A stretch of DNA of 64,000 bases from an uncultured Opitutales bacterium (GCA_937775295.1 CALKBZ010000013.1:1-64000), one strand, 5' to 3'. Shown: positions 44,913 through 55,577, numbered from the stretch's first letter. Translations and numbers: made by a program. The notes: generated from the sequence alone by a model not told the origin.

Positions 44913-45731
44913 ATGCAAAGTATTGGCGAACGATTTGAAGAAGCACGCAAACGCAAGGGAATTTCTCTTCGTGAGGCAGCTGAGGCCACTAAAATCCGCA
45001 GCGATTTTTTAGGGAATATCGAACAAAACAAGTTCAATTTCGATCTTCCGGAGATCTACAAGCGTGGGTTCCTCAAAAACTACGCACGCTATCTTAAGCT
45101 CGACCCCGAAAATATTCTCACGGACTACAGCGCACATTTACTGAGTAAATCCGGTAGTAATGCCAAAGGGGCCGAACTGTTCGGCAGTATGGATGTCAGA
45201 GGGACATCTACTGATGCAGAGGATAATCAACACGAGGAACCTTCCTACGGCAGGATTTCAGCGAATGCTCCGGCTAACGATACAGAGGAAGACGAGACGA
45301 ACTTTGAAGACGAGAGTGATAAGATTTTTTACATCAAAGCGGGCCTAATTGCCGTCGGCACGCTCGCACTGGTCGTGGTCATATTCGGTCTAATTAAAGC
45401 GATTTTTGGCAGCGCCGATGATGCCGTAATTGAAACCCCGGAACTACGCGATCCTGCTGCGATCACCGAAGCAGTTGAAACAGTTGAAACCATTGAATCG
45501 ACTGAGATCACTCTGATTGCCAGTGGTAATGTTTACGTACTCGTCAAGCAGCGTAACGACAACCAAGAGCTCTTCCGCAAAACACTCAGTAGTGGCGAAA
45601 CCATCACCCTCACAAAGAGTGGTCCTGTCGACATTTTATTCACCGCAGGTGAAAATCTAGTAATCATTAATCCGGCCGGCGAAAAGCTACGTCCCAAGGG
45701 CGAAGGTACTGCAAAGATTTCGATCCCTTAA
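44913..45731 (+). CDS. RodZ-like transmembrane HTH protein
   Basis: 272 residues. N-terminal Xre-type helix-turn-helix (about 1-70; IGERFEEARKRKGISLREAA, IYKRGFLKNYARYLKLD), acidic linker, one membrane helix (about 143-165) and a C-terminal beta domain of the DUF4115 type (about 195-272, GNVYVLVKQ). This is the arrangement of RodZ, a partner of MreB in rod-shape maintenance. No mreB gene is in the window, so the name is by architecture only. Confidence 0.8.
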   Translation: MQSIGERFEEARKRKGISLREAAEATKIRSDFLGNIEQNKFNFDLPEIYKRGFLKNYARYLKLDPENILTDYSAHLLSKSGSNAKGAELFGSMDVRGTSTDAEDNQHEEPSYGRISANAPANDTEEDETNFEDESDKIFYIKAGLIAVGTLALVVVIFGLIKAIFGSADDAVIETPELRDPAAITEAVETVETIESTEITLIASGNVYVLVKQRNDNQELFRKTLSSGETITLTKSGPVDILFTAGENLVIINPAGEKLRPKGEGTAKISIP

Positions 45732-45869
45732 GAAGCGCTTGAACTACGCAAACAGTGGCGTGCAAGGTTACTCGCGCCTTCTGAGCACCATACTGTACAC
45801 CTGCCCAGACCTAAGTTGTCAAAGGGCATGACACAAGCTCAGACGCCACTGGCGGAATCGAAGATATAA

Positions 45870-45894
45870 CACGGCGACAAAGTGCCGTGGCTAC
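45870..45894 (-). repeat. Single REP-like hairpin with GTAG head
   Basis: On the minus strand GTAG is followed by the 6-bp stem CACGGC with GCCGTG around an 8-nt loop. It has the same head and layout as the units flanking dinB, but a different stem sequence. It sits between convergent genes. Confidence 0.7.
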
Positions 45895-45955
45895 GAGAAT
45901 CAGAGAGTTACGATTAAGCAGAATAGCCTCTCGCGAAATACGCTCACAATAAAAT

Positions 45956-46006
45956 AGCGGGATACACCCGCTCTCTACAAATCCCCCCATGCTTTGAGTG
46001 CATGGC
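45956..46006. terminator. Two hairpins between rodZ-like and 46029 genes
   Basis: AGCGGG...CCCGCT (45956-45972) is followed by CCATGC...GCATGG (near 45987-46005). Together they probably stop transcription from the two convergent genes, although T-runs are poor. Confidence 0.4.
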
Positions 46007-46028
46007 TTTATGCCAGGAGGAAATTCCT

Positions 46029-46658
46029 TTAGTCGACTCCACTACCGGACGGCCTTAGTCCAACAGGCTTACCCAATACCTCGCTATACACAAAGGCAGT
46101 GCGAGCTACTGCGGGATCGCGTAAGACTGATCGAACCGAACCTGCAGGGAAGCTTCCGCGGGTCGAGCGTACCTGCTTAACTTTTGTCGTCGAACGGGCC
46201 GCTTGACGCCTGAGTGCTTCAGCACGACGCTTGGTCGCTTGGATCTGTACCAAGCGAGCCTCCAGTTGCTCATCGTATACATTGTCCGACGTATCCCAAG
46301 AAAAACGATCATCTACTTCGGACGCTTCAGGAGTCCGCTCCACATGCGGTGCAGGCTGATGCGTTTGCTGGTGCTGCTCGACGACCTGTTTATGTCGCTC
46401 ACGATGCGCCGAAACCGGCTCTGGTGAAGATGTCGCAGTGCTCGCCGCCTGTCGCCGCTGCATGATCTTGCGACGAATCGCTTCCTGAACCTGGCGCTGA
46501 CGCGCGGCATCATCGTCACTACCAGCAGATTCACGCGGCAAAGTCGGCGGCGCAGGCGTATCCTCATCCTTACTCTTGAAGATCTGATTCCCAAAGAGGT
46601 AGATTGCCCCAACAATGAGGCCCCCGACGACTTTTAAAATCTCTTCTAAACTTTCCAT
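46029..46658 (-). CDS. Uncharacterised protein of the floA-nfeD operon
   Basis: 209 residues. One N-terminal membrane helix (about 8-26), then a long Gln/Arg/Ala-rich, charged, probably coiled or disordered region (40-170). The C-terminal block SFPAGSVRSVLRDPAVARTAFVYSEVLGKPVGLRP looks structured. No family is recognised. It follows floA after 62 bp in the same direction and is likely the last gene of that operon, so a membrane-microdomain role is a guess from context. Confidence 0.6.
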   Translation of the reverse strand: MESLEEILKVVGGLIVGAIYLFGNQIFKSKDEDTPAPPTLPRESAGSDDDAARQRQVQEAIRRKIMQRRQAASTATSSPEPVSAHRERHKQVVEQHQQTHQPAPHVERTPEASEVDDRFSWDTSDNVYDEQLEARLVQIQATKRRAEALRRQAARSTTKVKQVRSTRGSFPAGSVRSVLRDPAVARTAFVYSEVLGKPVGLRPSGSGVD

Positions 46659-46720
46659 ATAATCTGTAAATATGAGTGAAGTGAGGCGGCCACAACGACC
46701 GCCTCACTCATTCAGATACT

Positions 46721-47758
46721 CTATTTCTCTTCGTCCCCCTTGGAGATCGAATCACGCATGTCAGTGTCGGCCTTGATGTTATTTATCTTGTAGTAATCCA
46801 TGACACCAAGGTTACCAGAGCGGAATGCGTCGGCCAGTGCAAGGGGCACTTCTGCCTCTGCTTCGACGACCTTCGCCTGCATCTCTTCAACCTTGGCCTT
46901 CATTTCCTGCTCCAGTGCCACCGCAGCCGCACGACGCATTTCCGCCTTCGCTTGAGCGACGTTCTTATCGGCTTCCGCTTGAGACTCTTGTAGTTTAGCG
47001 CCGATATTTTCACCCACGTCAACGTCGGCAATATCGATCGAAAGAATTTCAAATGCAGTGCCGACATCGAGACCACGAGAAAGAACCGTCTTGGAAATCA
47101 TATCGGGTGATTCAAGCACCACTTTATAGGAAGCAGCGGAACCGATGGTCGTGACAATACCTTCACCCACACGAGCGATAATGGTCTCTTCGAGCGCACT
47201 ACCCACGTAGTTATCTAGGTTCGAACGCACCGTCACACGGGCCCGAGCCTTCACTTGAATACCGTCTTTAGCGACACCGTCGATCGTCGTACGACCACTT
47301 CCGGAGGCGGGGCATTCGATGACCTTGGGATTGATCGAAGTGCGCACCGCTTCGAGCACGGACTTGCCGGTGCCCTTGGTCGCGAGGTCGATCGCACAGG
47401 CACGCTGCCAGTTAAGGCTGATGTTCGCCTTATCCGCCGCAATGATCGCCTGCACGGTCTGGATCACATTCCCTTCGGCAAGGTAATGCGCTTCGAGATC
47501 GTTCGCACTGATTTCGATCCCAGCTTTGACCGCGGTGATACGTGCATTCACAATCAAATAAGCGGGCACGCCACGCAGACGCATGGCGATCAGTGTGGGA
47601 AACCCGACGGCCGCGCCCGAAAGCATCGCACGCAGCCAAGTCATGAAGAAAGTCGCGATCACAATAACAAGAGCTAGGACAATCAGTCCGAGGATCGCAG
47701 CAGCGCCGAGTTGCCAACCGGCAAGCGCGAGGGGAAGGGAAAGGATTTGTGTATTCAT
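46721..47758 (-). CDS. floA: Flotillin-like protein FloA
   Basis: 345 residues from ATG 47758 ([12 protein letters not shown]). Membrane-inserted hydrophobic N-terminus (about 8-45), then an SPFH/band-7-like domain beginning [13 protein letters not shown], and an Ala/Glu-rich coiled coil ([20 protein letters not shown], about 250-315). FloA scaffolds membrane microdomains. Its start overlaps the nfeD2 stop (ATGA), so the two are coupled. Confidence 0.92.
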   Translation of the reverse strand: MNTQILSLPLALAGWQLGAAAILGLIVLALVIVIATFFMTWLRAMLSGAAVGFPTLIAMRLRGVPAYLIVNARITAVKAGIEISANDLEAHYLAEGNVIQTVQAIIAADKANISLNWQRACAIDLATKGTGKSVLEAVRTSINPKVIECPASGSGRTTIDGVAKDGIQVKARARVTVRSNLDNYVGSALEETIIARVGEGIVTTIGSAASYKVVLESPDMISKTVLSRGLDVGTAFEILSIDIADVDVGENIGAKLQESQAEADKNVAQAKAEMRRAAAVALEQEMKAKVEEMQAKVVEAEAEVPLALADAFRSGNLGVMDYYKINNIKADTDMRDSISKGDEEK

Positions 47759-48219
47759 AGTTTCTTGATGATTAATTTGAAATTGTCTTGAGCCACGACG
47801 GCAATGGCCTGATCGCACTCGATATAGCCGTCTTGGGAATAAGCTTCGAAGTTCTTCTGACCGATAGCAACCTTTCCTGACGGATTTAAGCGAGTGAGCG
47901 TAATTCCTTCCCTACCGACGATGGAGTCCTCCGCCACGGCCTCGCGCGTATGGCCGTTGATTGCGGCCTTGAGAAATAACTGTTCGCCGTACGATGTCTT
48001 CGCCAGCAGTTTAAATTCGACAAAAGCAAACAGCCCAATTGCGGCCAGCGAACCGAAAAATACGACTAAAGCGCCCATTGCCCCGTAGAGCTCGAAGCCG
48101 AACCATGTTGCCACACAAACACAGAGTGCAGCCAATACGCCCAACACGCCGCCCGGTAAAATGATCTCAAAAAAAACCAATACTAGTGCCGCTACGATAA
48201 AACCTAGGATCATACTCAT
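47755..48219 (-). CDS. Short NfeD-like protein (membrane plus OB fold)
   Basis: 154 residues. Two or three membrane helices in the first ~75 residues and a C-terminal OB-fold NfeD domain ([36 protein letters not shown]). Start ATG 48219 overlaps the nfeD1 stop; a second ATG two codons on is possible. This is the only gene in the window with a strong Shine-Dalgarno (GAGGAGG). NfeD proteins bind flotillins such as the FloA encoded next. Confidence 0.88.
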   Translation of the reverse strand: MSMILGFIVAALVLVFFEIILPGGVLGVLAALCVCVATWFGFELYGAMGALVVFFGSLAAIGLFAFVEFKLLAKTSYGEQLFLKAAINGHTREAVAEDSIVGREGITLTRLNPSGKVAIGQKNFEAYSQDGYIECDQAIAVVAQDNFKLIIKKL

Positions 48220-49661
48220 GACGAAACCTCCTCTACAATCAGATCGAAATCACTGCTGCCGACCACTCGCACTGTTACACCACATTCAATCATACCTACT
48301 GAACAATGCGCCTCATAGCGCTGCCCGTCAATCTCGACACGCCCGCCGGGATGCAACGTCGTAAGCGCCACGCCTTTGCGACCTGCCTGTGGCAGCTTCG
48401 ATTCGCGCTCGTCACGAATGGTCCGACCATCACCGCCCGCTGCGGTTTCCAGAACCAGATTGCGTTCCATCCAAGAGTCTTTGAAAACACGGCCTACCAG
48501 AATGATGCTGCCCAGTGCGATCGATATTCCAAAAATCAAACTCACCAGCGGCTCGGCAAACATCTCGGGCGTCAAGCCAAGCCCCTCGCCCTCGGTTGAA
48601 ACTGGCCAATAGTCGACCATCGTCCACAGCAATGAACCAACCATCAACGCTAATCCAGACAGTGCAAACACCACCGTCCCGGGGAACAAGAACAACTCCA
48701 CCGAAATGAGTAACACGCCCACGAGGAAGAAAAACACCGGTTCATTGCCCGCCAAACCCGCAACATAGTGACTGGCAAAGAAGATGCCCAAAAACGTCAA
48801 TCCGCCGATTCCGAAGACTCCGAAGCCTGGTGTCTTAAACTCGATAAAAAGCAATAATGCGCCCAAGCCCATGATCAGCGGGGCAATCGTATTCATCCAT
48901 TTTGCTATTTCCTCGGAGTAGCTGACCTCAAAGTCGCGTATCGTGTAGTTTCCCTCCCCGAAGCGGGCATCGAGCAGATCTTCGATTGATTCGAAGATCC
49001 CCTCACCCAACAGTTTATGTGGTGGATCGCCGTATTCTTTGACCGCTTCCTTTGCGGTCAAGGTGAGCAACTCGCCCACCGGCTTGATTACTTCATCGTC
49101 TATTTTTAGCTCAAATTCGGCGTCCAGCATGGCACGCACCACGTCGGAGCGATAGGGATAGTCCTCTGTCATCACACGAATGTTTGCCCGCAGATAACTC
49201 TCGATCTTTTGTTTCGCGGTCTCAGCGACATCTTCGCCCGTACCTTGAATCACCGCCGAAGCGCCCATCTTACCACGCGGCGAGAAGTAAATCTCTTGCG
49301 TGGCCGCCGCGATAAACGAACCAGCTGAGATCGCATCATCATTCACGTAGGTCGCAGTGATGCCGTCGAAACGATCCAGCATCTCCATCATTTCCAAAGT
49401 GATGTCCACCCGTCCGCCAGGAGTATCCATGTCGAGGATCACGATGCCGACGTCGTTCACAATCGCCTCCTTCAAACCACGCCGCAGAATATACAAATTA
49501 GGCGTGCCAATCGCCCCAGTAATCGGGATCACATAGGCATCAATTGGCGTCACAGTCGTCACAGTCGTCACAGTCGTTGGCGTCACGTTTTGCGCAAATA
49601 AGCCGTCCTGCGGCAAACAGAACAACGTAAGAAGTAAAAGGCATAAACGACGTGTCACCAT
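48216..49661 (-). CDS. NfeD1b-type protein: ClpP-class protease, membrane and OB domains
   Basis: 481 residues from ATG 49661 ([11 protein letters not shown]). Signal peptide; a Thr/Val linker TVTTVTTVT coded by a 9-bp tandem repeat; a ClpP/S49-class serine protease domain (about 45-225; likely nucleophile Ser in [12 protein letters not shown], Lys in GKMGAS); four or more membrane helices (about 255-395); and a C-terminal OB fold ([18 protein letters not shown]). It works with the downstream FloA in envelope stress or membrane quality control in other bacteria. Confidence 0.88.
   Translation of the reverse strand: MVTRRLCLLLLTLFCLPQDGLFAQNVTPTTVTTVTTVTPIDAYVIPITGAIGTPNLYILRRGLKEAIVNDVGIVILDMDTPGGRVDITLEMMEMLDRFDGITATYVNDDAISAGSFIAAATQEIYFSPRGKMGASAVIQGTGEDVAETAKQKIESYLRANIRVMTEDYPYRSDVVRAMLDAEFELKIDDEVIKPVGELLTLTAKEAVKEYGDPPHKLLGEGIFESIEDLLDARFGEGNYTIRDFEVSYSEEIAKWMNTIAPLIMGLGALLLFIEFKTPGFGVFGIGGLTFLGIFFASHYVAGLAGNEPVFFFLVGVLLISVELFLFPGTVVFALSGLALMVGSLLWTMVDYWPVSTEGEGLGLTPEMFAEPLVSLIFGISIALGSIILVGRVFKDSWMERNLVLETAAGGDGRTIRDERESKLPQAGRKGVALTTLHPGGRVEIDGQRYEAHCSVGMIECGVTVRVVGSSDFDLIVEEVSS
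48227..48233 (-). promoter_or_regulatory. Strong Shine-Dalgarno of nfeD2
   Basis: GAGGAGG lies 7 nt before ATG 48219, inside the last codons of nfeD1, where it also encodes Glu-Glu-Val. It may be fortuitous, but it is the one clear anti-SD match I found among the starts in this window. Confidence 0.5.
49551..49577 (-). repeat. Three 9-bp repeats inside nfeD1
   Basis: CACAGTCGT is repeated three times without change on the plus strand, coding for the Val/Thr-rich linker just after the signal peptide. Confidence 0.85.
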
Positions 49662-49662
49662 A

Positions 49663-49697
49663 AAGTTTAAGAGTAAAAAATAAAAGGCAAAAAGCAA
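49663..49697 (-). repeat. Five purine-rich heptads in nfeD1 leader
   Basis: Plus-strand 7-mers from 49663 to 49697 follow the pattern ARRRYAA (for example AAGGCAA, AAAGCAA). The array ends 1 nt before the nfeD1 start codon, so it occupies the whole ribosome-binding region. Confidence 0.65.
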
Positions 49698-49993
49698 GTG
49701 CGGACGACTCTACTTATCTTTAAGTGTGCCACCTCACGCCGCGAAACAGGGCTTATCATGGACTCATTTGTCAATGAACGATCGCGGTCGTTCATCGCGC
49801 AAGGCCTCCGCGAATTGTTCCACGACAATTGTTCCACATAGTCGTACTCCACTGTCGACCTAGCCAGGTCCCTTAAAATTAGATGATTGCAATGTTCCAC
49901 GTCAGTTGTTCCACGGGCCACTCAGCGCCCCCTGCGCCACTCTCTACAATCTGGCGCTAGACAAGCACGGAAAGTTCCTGCTACTCTAATCCA
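49698..49993. other. Intergenic region with hairpin and TGTTCCACR repeats
   Basis: Between divergent nfeD1 and the epimerase gene. A perfect 8-bp hairpin, ATGAACGA with TCGTTCAT, lies at 49774-49795. TGTTCCAC(G/A) occurs four times, at about 49816, 49830, 49892 and 49906, as two pairs each with 14-nt spacing. No gene is seen. Confidence 0.6.
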
Positions 49994-50914
49994 ATGGAAA
50001 CGATTGATTATAACGGCGTCACGCTGCATCGCTGGCACTGCGGACCTTCGACTTTTCTCGCACGCCCAGAGCTTGGTGCGCGACTAATGAACTGGAACCT
50101 CAACATGTCTGACGGCAGCGTACGCGATGTCATCCACTGGCCTGAAGATGCCGATTTTGAGTGCTTCGATAAGGTCCGCGGTGGCAACCCTATCCTCTTT
50201 CCATTCTCCGGTCGCAGCTATCACGCGGGTAGAATCGGCTATTGGCCCGACCGAGACGGCACAGTGCGGCGGATGCCGATGCATGGATTCTCACGCAATG
50301 GCAGATTCACACTGGTCGCGACCAACGAGGCTGGCTTCACTGCGGAACTGCAACCAACCAAAGCAGACCACGAAGCCTATCCTTATGATTATCGCTTCAC
50401 CGTACGCTATGAATTTAGCGAGCTGGCACTACGAGTCACGCTGACGCTGGAGAATTTGGACAACTACCCGATCCTCTGGTCAGCTGGGCACCACTTCTAC
50501 TTTGCATTGCCATGGCGCGCCGGATCAACGCGCGGCGACTACCAGTTTAAGATTCCTGCCAAAGAGTGCTACACTCACAACGGCGACGGTTCACTCGACC
50601 CAGTCAAACCCTTTGCCAAACAAGGCTCTTTTGGCAACCACGAGAACATCGACCGTATTTTCACAAAATTGCACGGCGCTACGACCACTTTCGGCCCAAG
50701 CGACGGCGGCGAAGACATTCGCATCCGTATTTCACCGGATACCGATACCGCATCGCCGGACAATGCCATACTCCTTTGGACAGAGTTCAAAGACAGCCCA
50801 TTCTACTGCGTGGAGCCCTGGATGGGGCCACCAAATAGTGCCGAACATGGCAAAGGCCTGCAAACAGTGGCACCTGGCGAGCGTTCCAGCTTCACTGTTG
50901 AAGTGTCAGTTTGA
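49994..50914 (+). CDS. Aldose 1-epimerase family protein
   Basis: 306 residues of a galactose-mutarotase-like beta-sandwich: [15 protein letters not shown] near 30, [12 protein letters not shown] near 65, the His of [13 protein letters not shown] near 95, the second His in [10 protein letters not shown], and an acid in CVEPWMG near 280. These match the catalytic His/Glu layout of YeaD/GalM-type epimerases that convert alpha and beta anomers of hexoses or hexose-6-phosphates. Substrate unknown. Confidence 0.85.
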   Translation: METIDYNGVTLHRWHCGPSTFLARPELGARLMNWNLNMSDGSVRDVIHWPEDADFECFDKVRGGNPILFPFSGRSYHAGRIGYWPDRDGTVRRMPMHGFSRNGRFTLVATNEAGFTAELQPTKADHEAYPYDYRFTVRYEFSELALRVTLTLENLDNYPILWSAGHHFYFALPWRAGSTRGDYQFKIPAKECYTHNGDGSLDPVKPFAKQGSFGNHENIDRIFTKLHGATTTFGPSDGGEDIRIRISPDTDTASPDNAILLWTEFKDSPFYCVEPWMGPPNSAEHGKGLQTVAPGERSSFTVEVSV

Positions 50915-51163
50915 TCGACACGGCAGCTCTCTCGCACTGAATCCCAGCATGAAGCCAGTCGTTATCAAATGGCAGTGTGCTGGCTTTGTCCCGCGAATCA
51001 AAGATCAGAAGCACGAACGTGACTGAGTCGCCTCACGCAGAGCCAATTCACAGCCTCGTTGCATGCAAAATGATGCAGGAAAGCCACTAAAATTAATACT
51101 GGATATACGCCACCGCACCGTCAGTATGCGTCGAAAGTTTAAATTCATTTAGACACATCCGTT

Positions 51164-52513
51164 ATGAAAATCATCATCGTTGGCGCTGGCGAAGTCGGCC
51201 ACAATCTTTGCACAACACTCGCTGCCGCTGGGCACGACGTGACTCTCATCGAACGCTCTGCACAACGCTGTGAGAAGCTGGATGAAGAGCAGAACGCGCG
51301 TATCATCTCTGGCAACGGCAGTTCTGCGCGCCAATTGATCGAAGTCGATGTGGCAGAGTGCGACGCCTTTCTTGCGATGACTAGTGATGACCGCACCAAC
51401 ATCATTTCCTGTTCTCTAGCCAAGGGGCTGGGGGCTAAAAACACGATCGCCCGTATCCATGACGAGACCTACAGCGATAACTCGGTGATTAACTATCAAC
51501 TGCACTTCGGCATCGATCTTTTGGTAAACCCAGAAGCGATCTGCGCCGTAGAACTGGCTAAAGAGATTCGTGGTGCAGGGCGCGTGGCCGTAGAAAACTT
51601 CGCCCGCGGGCAGATCGAAGTCCAGCAACAGCGTGTCGCTGCGGGCTCTCGACTGATCGGCAAGCAACTCAAGGACTTAAAATTAGACCCTCGTGTGCGT
51701 ATTGGCTACATTCAACGCGACGGTAAAAGCGAGATCGCCAGCGCAGATAGCATCATGCAGGTGGACGACCTGGTCACGCACTTCGGCCATCCTGAAGCCC
51801 TGTTTGCCCTGCGCCAAAAATTTGATCCAAAAGACAAATTCGACATCTCACGAGTCGTACTCTTCGGAGCCAGCGAGACTGCGATCAATTTGATTCAGTT
51901 GCTAACCAATCCACGCTTCAAAATCCGTGTGATCGAGAAAAACCTCGAGACTTGTCGCGCATTGGCAGAGCGTTTTCCACACATTACAGTGATCCATGGT
52001 GATGCCACCTCGCTACGCCTGCTCGAAGAGGAGCAAATCGGCAGCGCCGACTATTTTGTGGGTTGCACGAAAGACGATGAGGAAAACATCCTCACTTGCA
52101 TTCAGGCCTCTAAGCTCGGTGCCAAACATGTGCAACTGGTAATCAACAAGGGCGATTATGACGAGCTACTCGGCATGCTAAAGACGACACTGGCGATTGA
52201 AGTGGTCGTCTCACCACGCCGTGCCACTGCCGAATTCATGCTACGCACTTTATCGACAGAACTCATCGCTACCCTCGCCGATTTACCCAGTCAGGGAGTC
52301 CGCATACTTGAAGTGCGCATCAGTCACTCCAGTCCATGCGTCGGCCGTAGCGTCAAAGACCTGCAATTTCCACGCGGCAGCCTATTGGTCGCCTTGCAAC
52401 ATAAATTCAAAGCCAAGGTCCCCGCAGCAGATGATGTCATTCTTGCAGGCGATCGGGTCGTCGTCGCCGTCAACCACGAGCATGAAAAAGCACTACTTGA
52501 GCGCCTCGTCTAA
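51164..52513 (+). CDS. trkA: Trk potassium uptake regulator TrkA
   Basis: 449 residues arranged as two RCK repeats (RCK_N about 1-125 and 230-350; RCK_C about 140-220 and 370-449). The first nucleotide site is GAGEVGHNL at residues 7-15. The second RCK_N reads [11 protein letters not shown] and lacks the full GxGxxG, a common degeneracy. It binds NAD(H) and ATP/ADP on the cytosolic face and gates TrkH, encoded 3 bp downstream. Confidence 0.95.
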   Translation: MKIIIVGAGEVGHNLCTTLAAAGHDVTLIERSAQRCEKLDEEQNARIISGNGSSARQLIEVDVAECDAFLAMTSDDRTNIISCSLAKGLGAKNTIARIHDETYSDNSVINYQLHFGIDLLVNPEAICAVELAKEIRGAGRVAVENFARGQIEVQQQRVAAGSRLIGKQLKDLKLDPRVRIGYIQRDGKSEIASADSIMQVDDLVTHFGHPEALFALRQKFDPKDKFDISRVVLFGASETAINLIQLLTNPRFKIRVIEKNLETCRALAERFPHITVIHGDATSLRLLEEEQIGSADYFVGCTKDDEENILTCIQASKLGAKHVQLVINKGDYDELLGMLKTTLAIEVVVSPRRATAEFMLRTLSTELIATLADLPSQGVRILEVRISHSSPCVGRSVKDLQFPRGSLLVALQHKFKAKVPAADDVILAGDRVVVAVNHEHEKALLERLV

Positions 52514-52516
52514 ACT

Positions 52517-53989
52517 GTGAATACCGCAATCATCTATAAGCTGCTAGGCATGGTGCTGCTGTCTCTGGCCGGAGCCTTCGGCCTCTGCATCTTGGCGGGG
52601 CTCGCCAACGGCGAGACTTTTGCCGACCAATCCTTGCAAGCCTTCGCTACCTCGATCGGGATGACTTTTGCGCTGGCCGCGCTCTTTCTTCTGCTCGGCC
52701 GCAAAGGACAAGCCAAGCTCTTTCGCCGCGAGGCACTCTGCACCATCGGGCTATCGTGGATACTCGCCACCATCGTTGGCGCGATCCCGTATCTCCTCAT
52801 CGTCGAGCACTGCGATATTTCTGATGCGATCTTTGAGAGTTCATCTGGGCTCACCACCACTGGTGCGACCGCCTTCCCAAAGTTTTACGAATTCCCGCAT
52901 AGTCTGTTGTTTTGGCGCTCACTCAGCCAGTGGGTCGGCGGCTTAGGGGTGGTCGTATTTTTCGTCGCGATCCTTTCCTCACTCGGTGCCGGCGCAAAAA
53001 TCCTGTTTAGTAATGAGTCTTCGGGTACTTCGGCAGACTTTGATGTCGGGCGCATCCAGAGCGGCGCGTTCTACCTGATGCTCTATTACTTGGGCCTTTC
53101 AGTTGCCTGCATGGTCGCCTATGCGATGGGAGGGATGAATTGGTTCCAGGCGATCAACCACGCCATGACCACCATCGCAACGGGTGGGTTTAGCACCGAG
53201 CCCGAGAGCATGCAGCAGTTTCAGAGTCCAGCACTCGAATGGATCTCGATCGTATTTATGACGATTTCAGGTACCACCTTCGTCTTCGCCATACAACTGC
53301 TTCGCGGACGCACCAAGGGATTAGCCAAACACAATGAGATCTACTGGTTCTACGTGATACTCCTCGCGAGCACTGCTCTTCTGACGCTCTACCTGGTCGA
53401 GCTGACAGGAGAGCTCCCCGACCACAACAGTATCCGCGCAGCAGCCTTCCAAGCCGTTTCTATTATGACGACGACTGGCTATTCGACCATGGACTACGAC
53501 ACTTGGTTGCCCTCTGCCAAGATGTTACTGCTCATTTTGATGTTAATTGGAGGCTGTTCGGGTTCGACCAGCGGCGGAGTTAAGGTGGTGCGCGTCATAA
53601 TCGCGTTACGTGCCGCGGTGCAAAGCGTAGCGCAATCCTTCCGCCCGCATGTCACCAAGCCAATGCGGATGGGTGGCCAAACGGTCAGTCAAGGGGCGAT
53701 TAACAGCGTTGTCATCTTTCTAATGCTCATACTATTTTTAGTTGTCGCATCGATGCTCTTCATCGCATCCAACGAACCAGAACTCACTTTCGTGGGCTCG
53801 TTCTCAGCAGTTCAAGCGACTCTGTTTAATATTGGTCCAGGCTTCGACGCTGTCGGCCCCACCCGGAATTTCCATTTCCTAAGAGATTCCACCAAGATAT
53901 TCCTTTCCCTACTGATGATCCTTGGGCGGCTTGAACTCTACGCGGTGCTCGTCCTCTTTTCTCCATCGGTGTGGAAACGTTTTTCGTAG
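52517..53989 (+). CDS. trkH: Trk potassium uptake channel subunit TrkH
   Basis: 490 residues, about ten membrane helices with four pore-loop repeats. Selectivity-filter-like glycines are seen in [25 protein letters not shown] and the final [12 protein letters not shown]. The start GTG 52517 lies 3 nt after the trkA stop, so the pair is translationally coupled. Potassium uptake driven with TrkA. Confidence 0.95.
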   Translation: MNTAIIYKLLGMVLLSLAGAFGLCILAGLANGETFADQSLQAFATSIGMTFALAALFLLLGRKGQAKLFRREALCTIGLSWILATIVGAIPYLLIVEHCDISDAIFESSSGLTTTGATAFPKFYEFPHSLLFWRSLSQWVGGLGVVVFFVAILSSLGAGAKILFSNESSGTSADFDVGRIQSGAFYLMLYYLGLSVACMVAYAMGGMNWFQAINHAMTTIATGGFSTEPESMQQFQSPALEWISIVFMTISGTTFVFAIQLLRGRTKGLAKHNEIYWFYVILLASTALLTLYLVELTGELPDHNSIRAAAFQAVSIMTTTGYSTMDYDTWLPSAKMLLLILMLIGGCSGSTSGGVKVVRVIIALRAAVQSVAQSFRPHVTKPMRMGGQTVSQGAINSVVIFLMLILFLVVASMLFIASNEPELTFVGSFSAVQATLFNIGPGFDAVGPTRNFHFLRDSTKIFLSLLMILGRLELYAVLVLFSPSVWKRFS

Positions 53990-54130
53990 CCGAGGAAGCG
54001 GCGTGGACTCAAATCAGTGTCGCTTAAGCGAGCGCACGGATCACAGCGACTAAGCTCAGAGGCAATGATCAAAAAAATCCTTGTCGATGGGTGCCCACAG
54101 GAGGGAAGGCGACTCGCCGACACTCCTCTT
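53986..54130. other. Imperfect palindromes after trkH
   Basis: GTAG spans the trkH stop codon. Further on are TCGCTTAAGCGA (a 12-nt palindrome near 54020) and GGCGACTCGCC (near 54108). These look like worn relatives of the GTAG hairpins at dinB, but no full copy can be drawn. Confidence 0.3.
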
Positions 54131-54241
54131 GCGGTGAATGGCTCAAACAAGCTCACCCCACCTGGGACCCGTTGCCTCTCGGATGAAACGAGCTGTCGTA
54201 TCGATCGAGGCTTTGCCACTCATCGACAATAAACCAAAGAA

Positions 54242-54484
54242 CTAGTCTTCGCCGTCTTCGCCAATCGCTTCGACTGGGCAACCTTCGAGCGCTTCCATAC
54301 ACAGCTCGATGCCCTCCTCGTCAGTTGAATCAGGCTGCTTATGCACAAAAGAATATCCTCCGTCTTCGTTGCGGGTGAAGAAATCCGGAGCAGTTTCGCG
54401 GCAAAGGTCACAATCGATGCATTGCTCATCAACGTAATACTTTCCTTTAACATTCTCCGGCCATTTTTCGTCTATATCTGCCAT
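54242..54484 (-). CDS. Ferredoxin with one 4Fe-4S cluster
   Basis: 80 residues, strongly acidic. Cluster ligands are the three Cys of QCIDCDLCRETAP (near 22-28) and a fourth in GCPVEAIGEDGED; one further Cys, in LCMEAL, is next to the fourth. This is the monocluster type found in many anaerobes and in Verrucomicrobiota. It carries single electrons; the partner is unknown. It stands alone between trkH and the rhomboid gene. Confidence 0.9.
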   Translation of the reverse strand: MADIDEKWPENVKGKYYVDEQCIDCDLCRETAPDFFTRNEDGGYSFVHKQPDSTDEEGIELCMEALEGCPVEAIGEDGED

Positions 54485-54671
54485 GCTGCCAAGGTCGAGA
54501 ATTTCCCTTGCGAGTCAAGCGGGAAGGCAAACGAGACTCATTTGCATCAAATCAGAAGCTTCGATTGCAATCCGAGCAGAATCCCTATTGCTTATTGCAC
54601 TTGTGCACACGGGAACACGCGGCTTTTAATGCGGTCTAGTGGAGCGCATAACCTTTCACGTTTAAATTACT

Positions 54672-55577
54672 ATGCTCTACGACCGCCCGTACATGCGCCA
54701 ATCTCCTGAGTCTGTCGCCGAGCAGACCAGCGCAGTGAGGATTCTCCTCATTGTGACGATCAGTATCTTTGTGCTCCAGCAAGTGCTGAATATCAGCTTT
54801 CCTGGCATCGGCGGCAGCCAAAACCTTTTTCTCTCAGACTGGTTCGCATTCAGTGCAGAAAATTTCAAAGAACTCAAAGTCTGGACCGTCTGCAGCTATG
54901 CTTTTCTACACAGTACCACGACGATTCTGCATCTCATAGGTAATATGGCTGGCCTATTTTTTATCGGTCGAATTCTTGAACCACTGCTCGGGAAGCAACA
55001 GTTTTTGATTCTTTATTTTAGTGGCGCAGTGGTCGGAGCACTTACTTACCTGATTTTTCACTTTAATGGTAACAACAGCGTCGTCGGTGCCTCAGCGGCA
55101 GTGGTCGCACTCTTAGCCTTCTTTTGCCAACGCCACCCCGAGCAGCCCGTTACGCTGCTGCTGTTCTTCGTTATTCCGTTAACTGTTAAACCAAAGTGGC
55201 TCTTTAGGGGACTCCTCGGCTACACTATTTACGCGCTAATCTTTACCGAACTGGCCGGCAATGCACACGTCGCACATTCCGCACATCTCGGCGGCTTGCT
55301 CGTCGGCGTGCTCTACTTCCGCTATGTCTACAATGGCAAATCCTCCTTTGCTGAGACTAGCAAGCGGCCAAGCATCGAAATGCCAGAATGGTTTAAGCGT
55401 CGTAAAAAAACCGCAGCGCAGACCAGTTACCAAGTGAATCGCCCGACAGAGAGCAACCATGACCTACAGAAAGAGGTCGATCGCATCTTAGATAAAATCA
55501 ATGCCTCTGGCTTTGGCTCGCTCAATCATGACGAGACCGCGACGCTCGACCGAGCCAAGGATATCCTCAGTAAATAA
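54672..55577 (+). CDS. Rhomboid family intramembrane serine protease
   Basis: 301 residues. Six or so membrane helices (about 22-225). Conserved rhomboid elements: HLIGNMAGLFFIG near 98, the catalytic Ser in VVGASAAVVA near 141 (the usual GxSG is GASA here) and the catalytic His in AHSAHLGGLL near 206. A soluble C-terminal tail ends in a helical module (EVDRILDKINASGFGSL) common to Bacteroidota and Verrucomicrobiota rhomboids. Start ATG 54672; a second ATG 21 bp on is possible. Confidence 0.88.
   Translation: MLYDRPYMRQSPESVAEQTSAVRILLIVTISIFVLQQVLNISFPGIGGSQNLFLSDWFAFSAENFKELKVWTVCSYAFLHSTTTILHLIGNMAGLFFIGRILEPLLGKQQFLILYFSGAVVGALTYLIFHFNGNNSVVGASAAVVALLAFFCQRHPEQPVTLLLFFVIPLTVKPKWLFRGLLGYTIYALIFTELAGNAHVAHSAHLGGLLVGVLYFRYVYNGKSSFAETSKRPSIEMPEWFKRRKKTAAQTSYQVNRPTESNHDLQKEVDRILDKINASGFGSLNHDETATLDRAKDILSK

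Noticed and set aside
49815-49914. Functional parS site
   Set aside because: Only the left half of the palindrome is present in each copy and parAB is not nearby; kept as a repeat observation.
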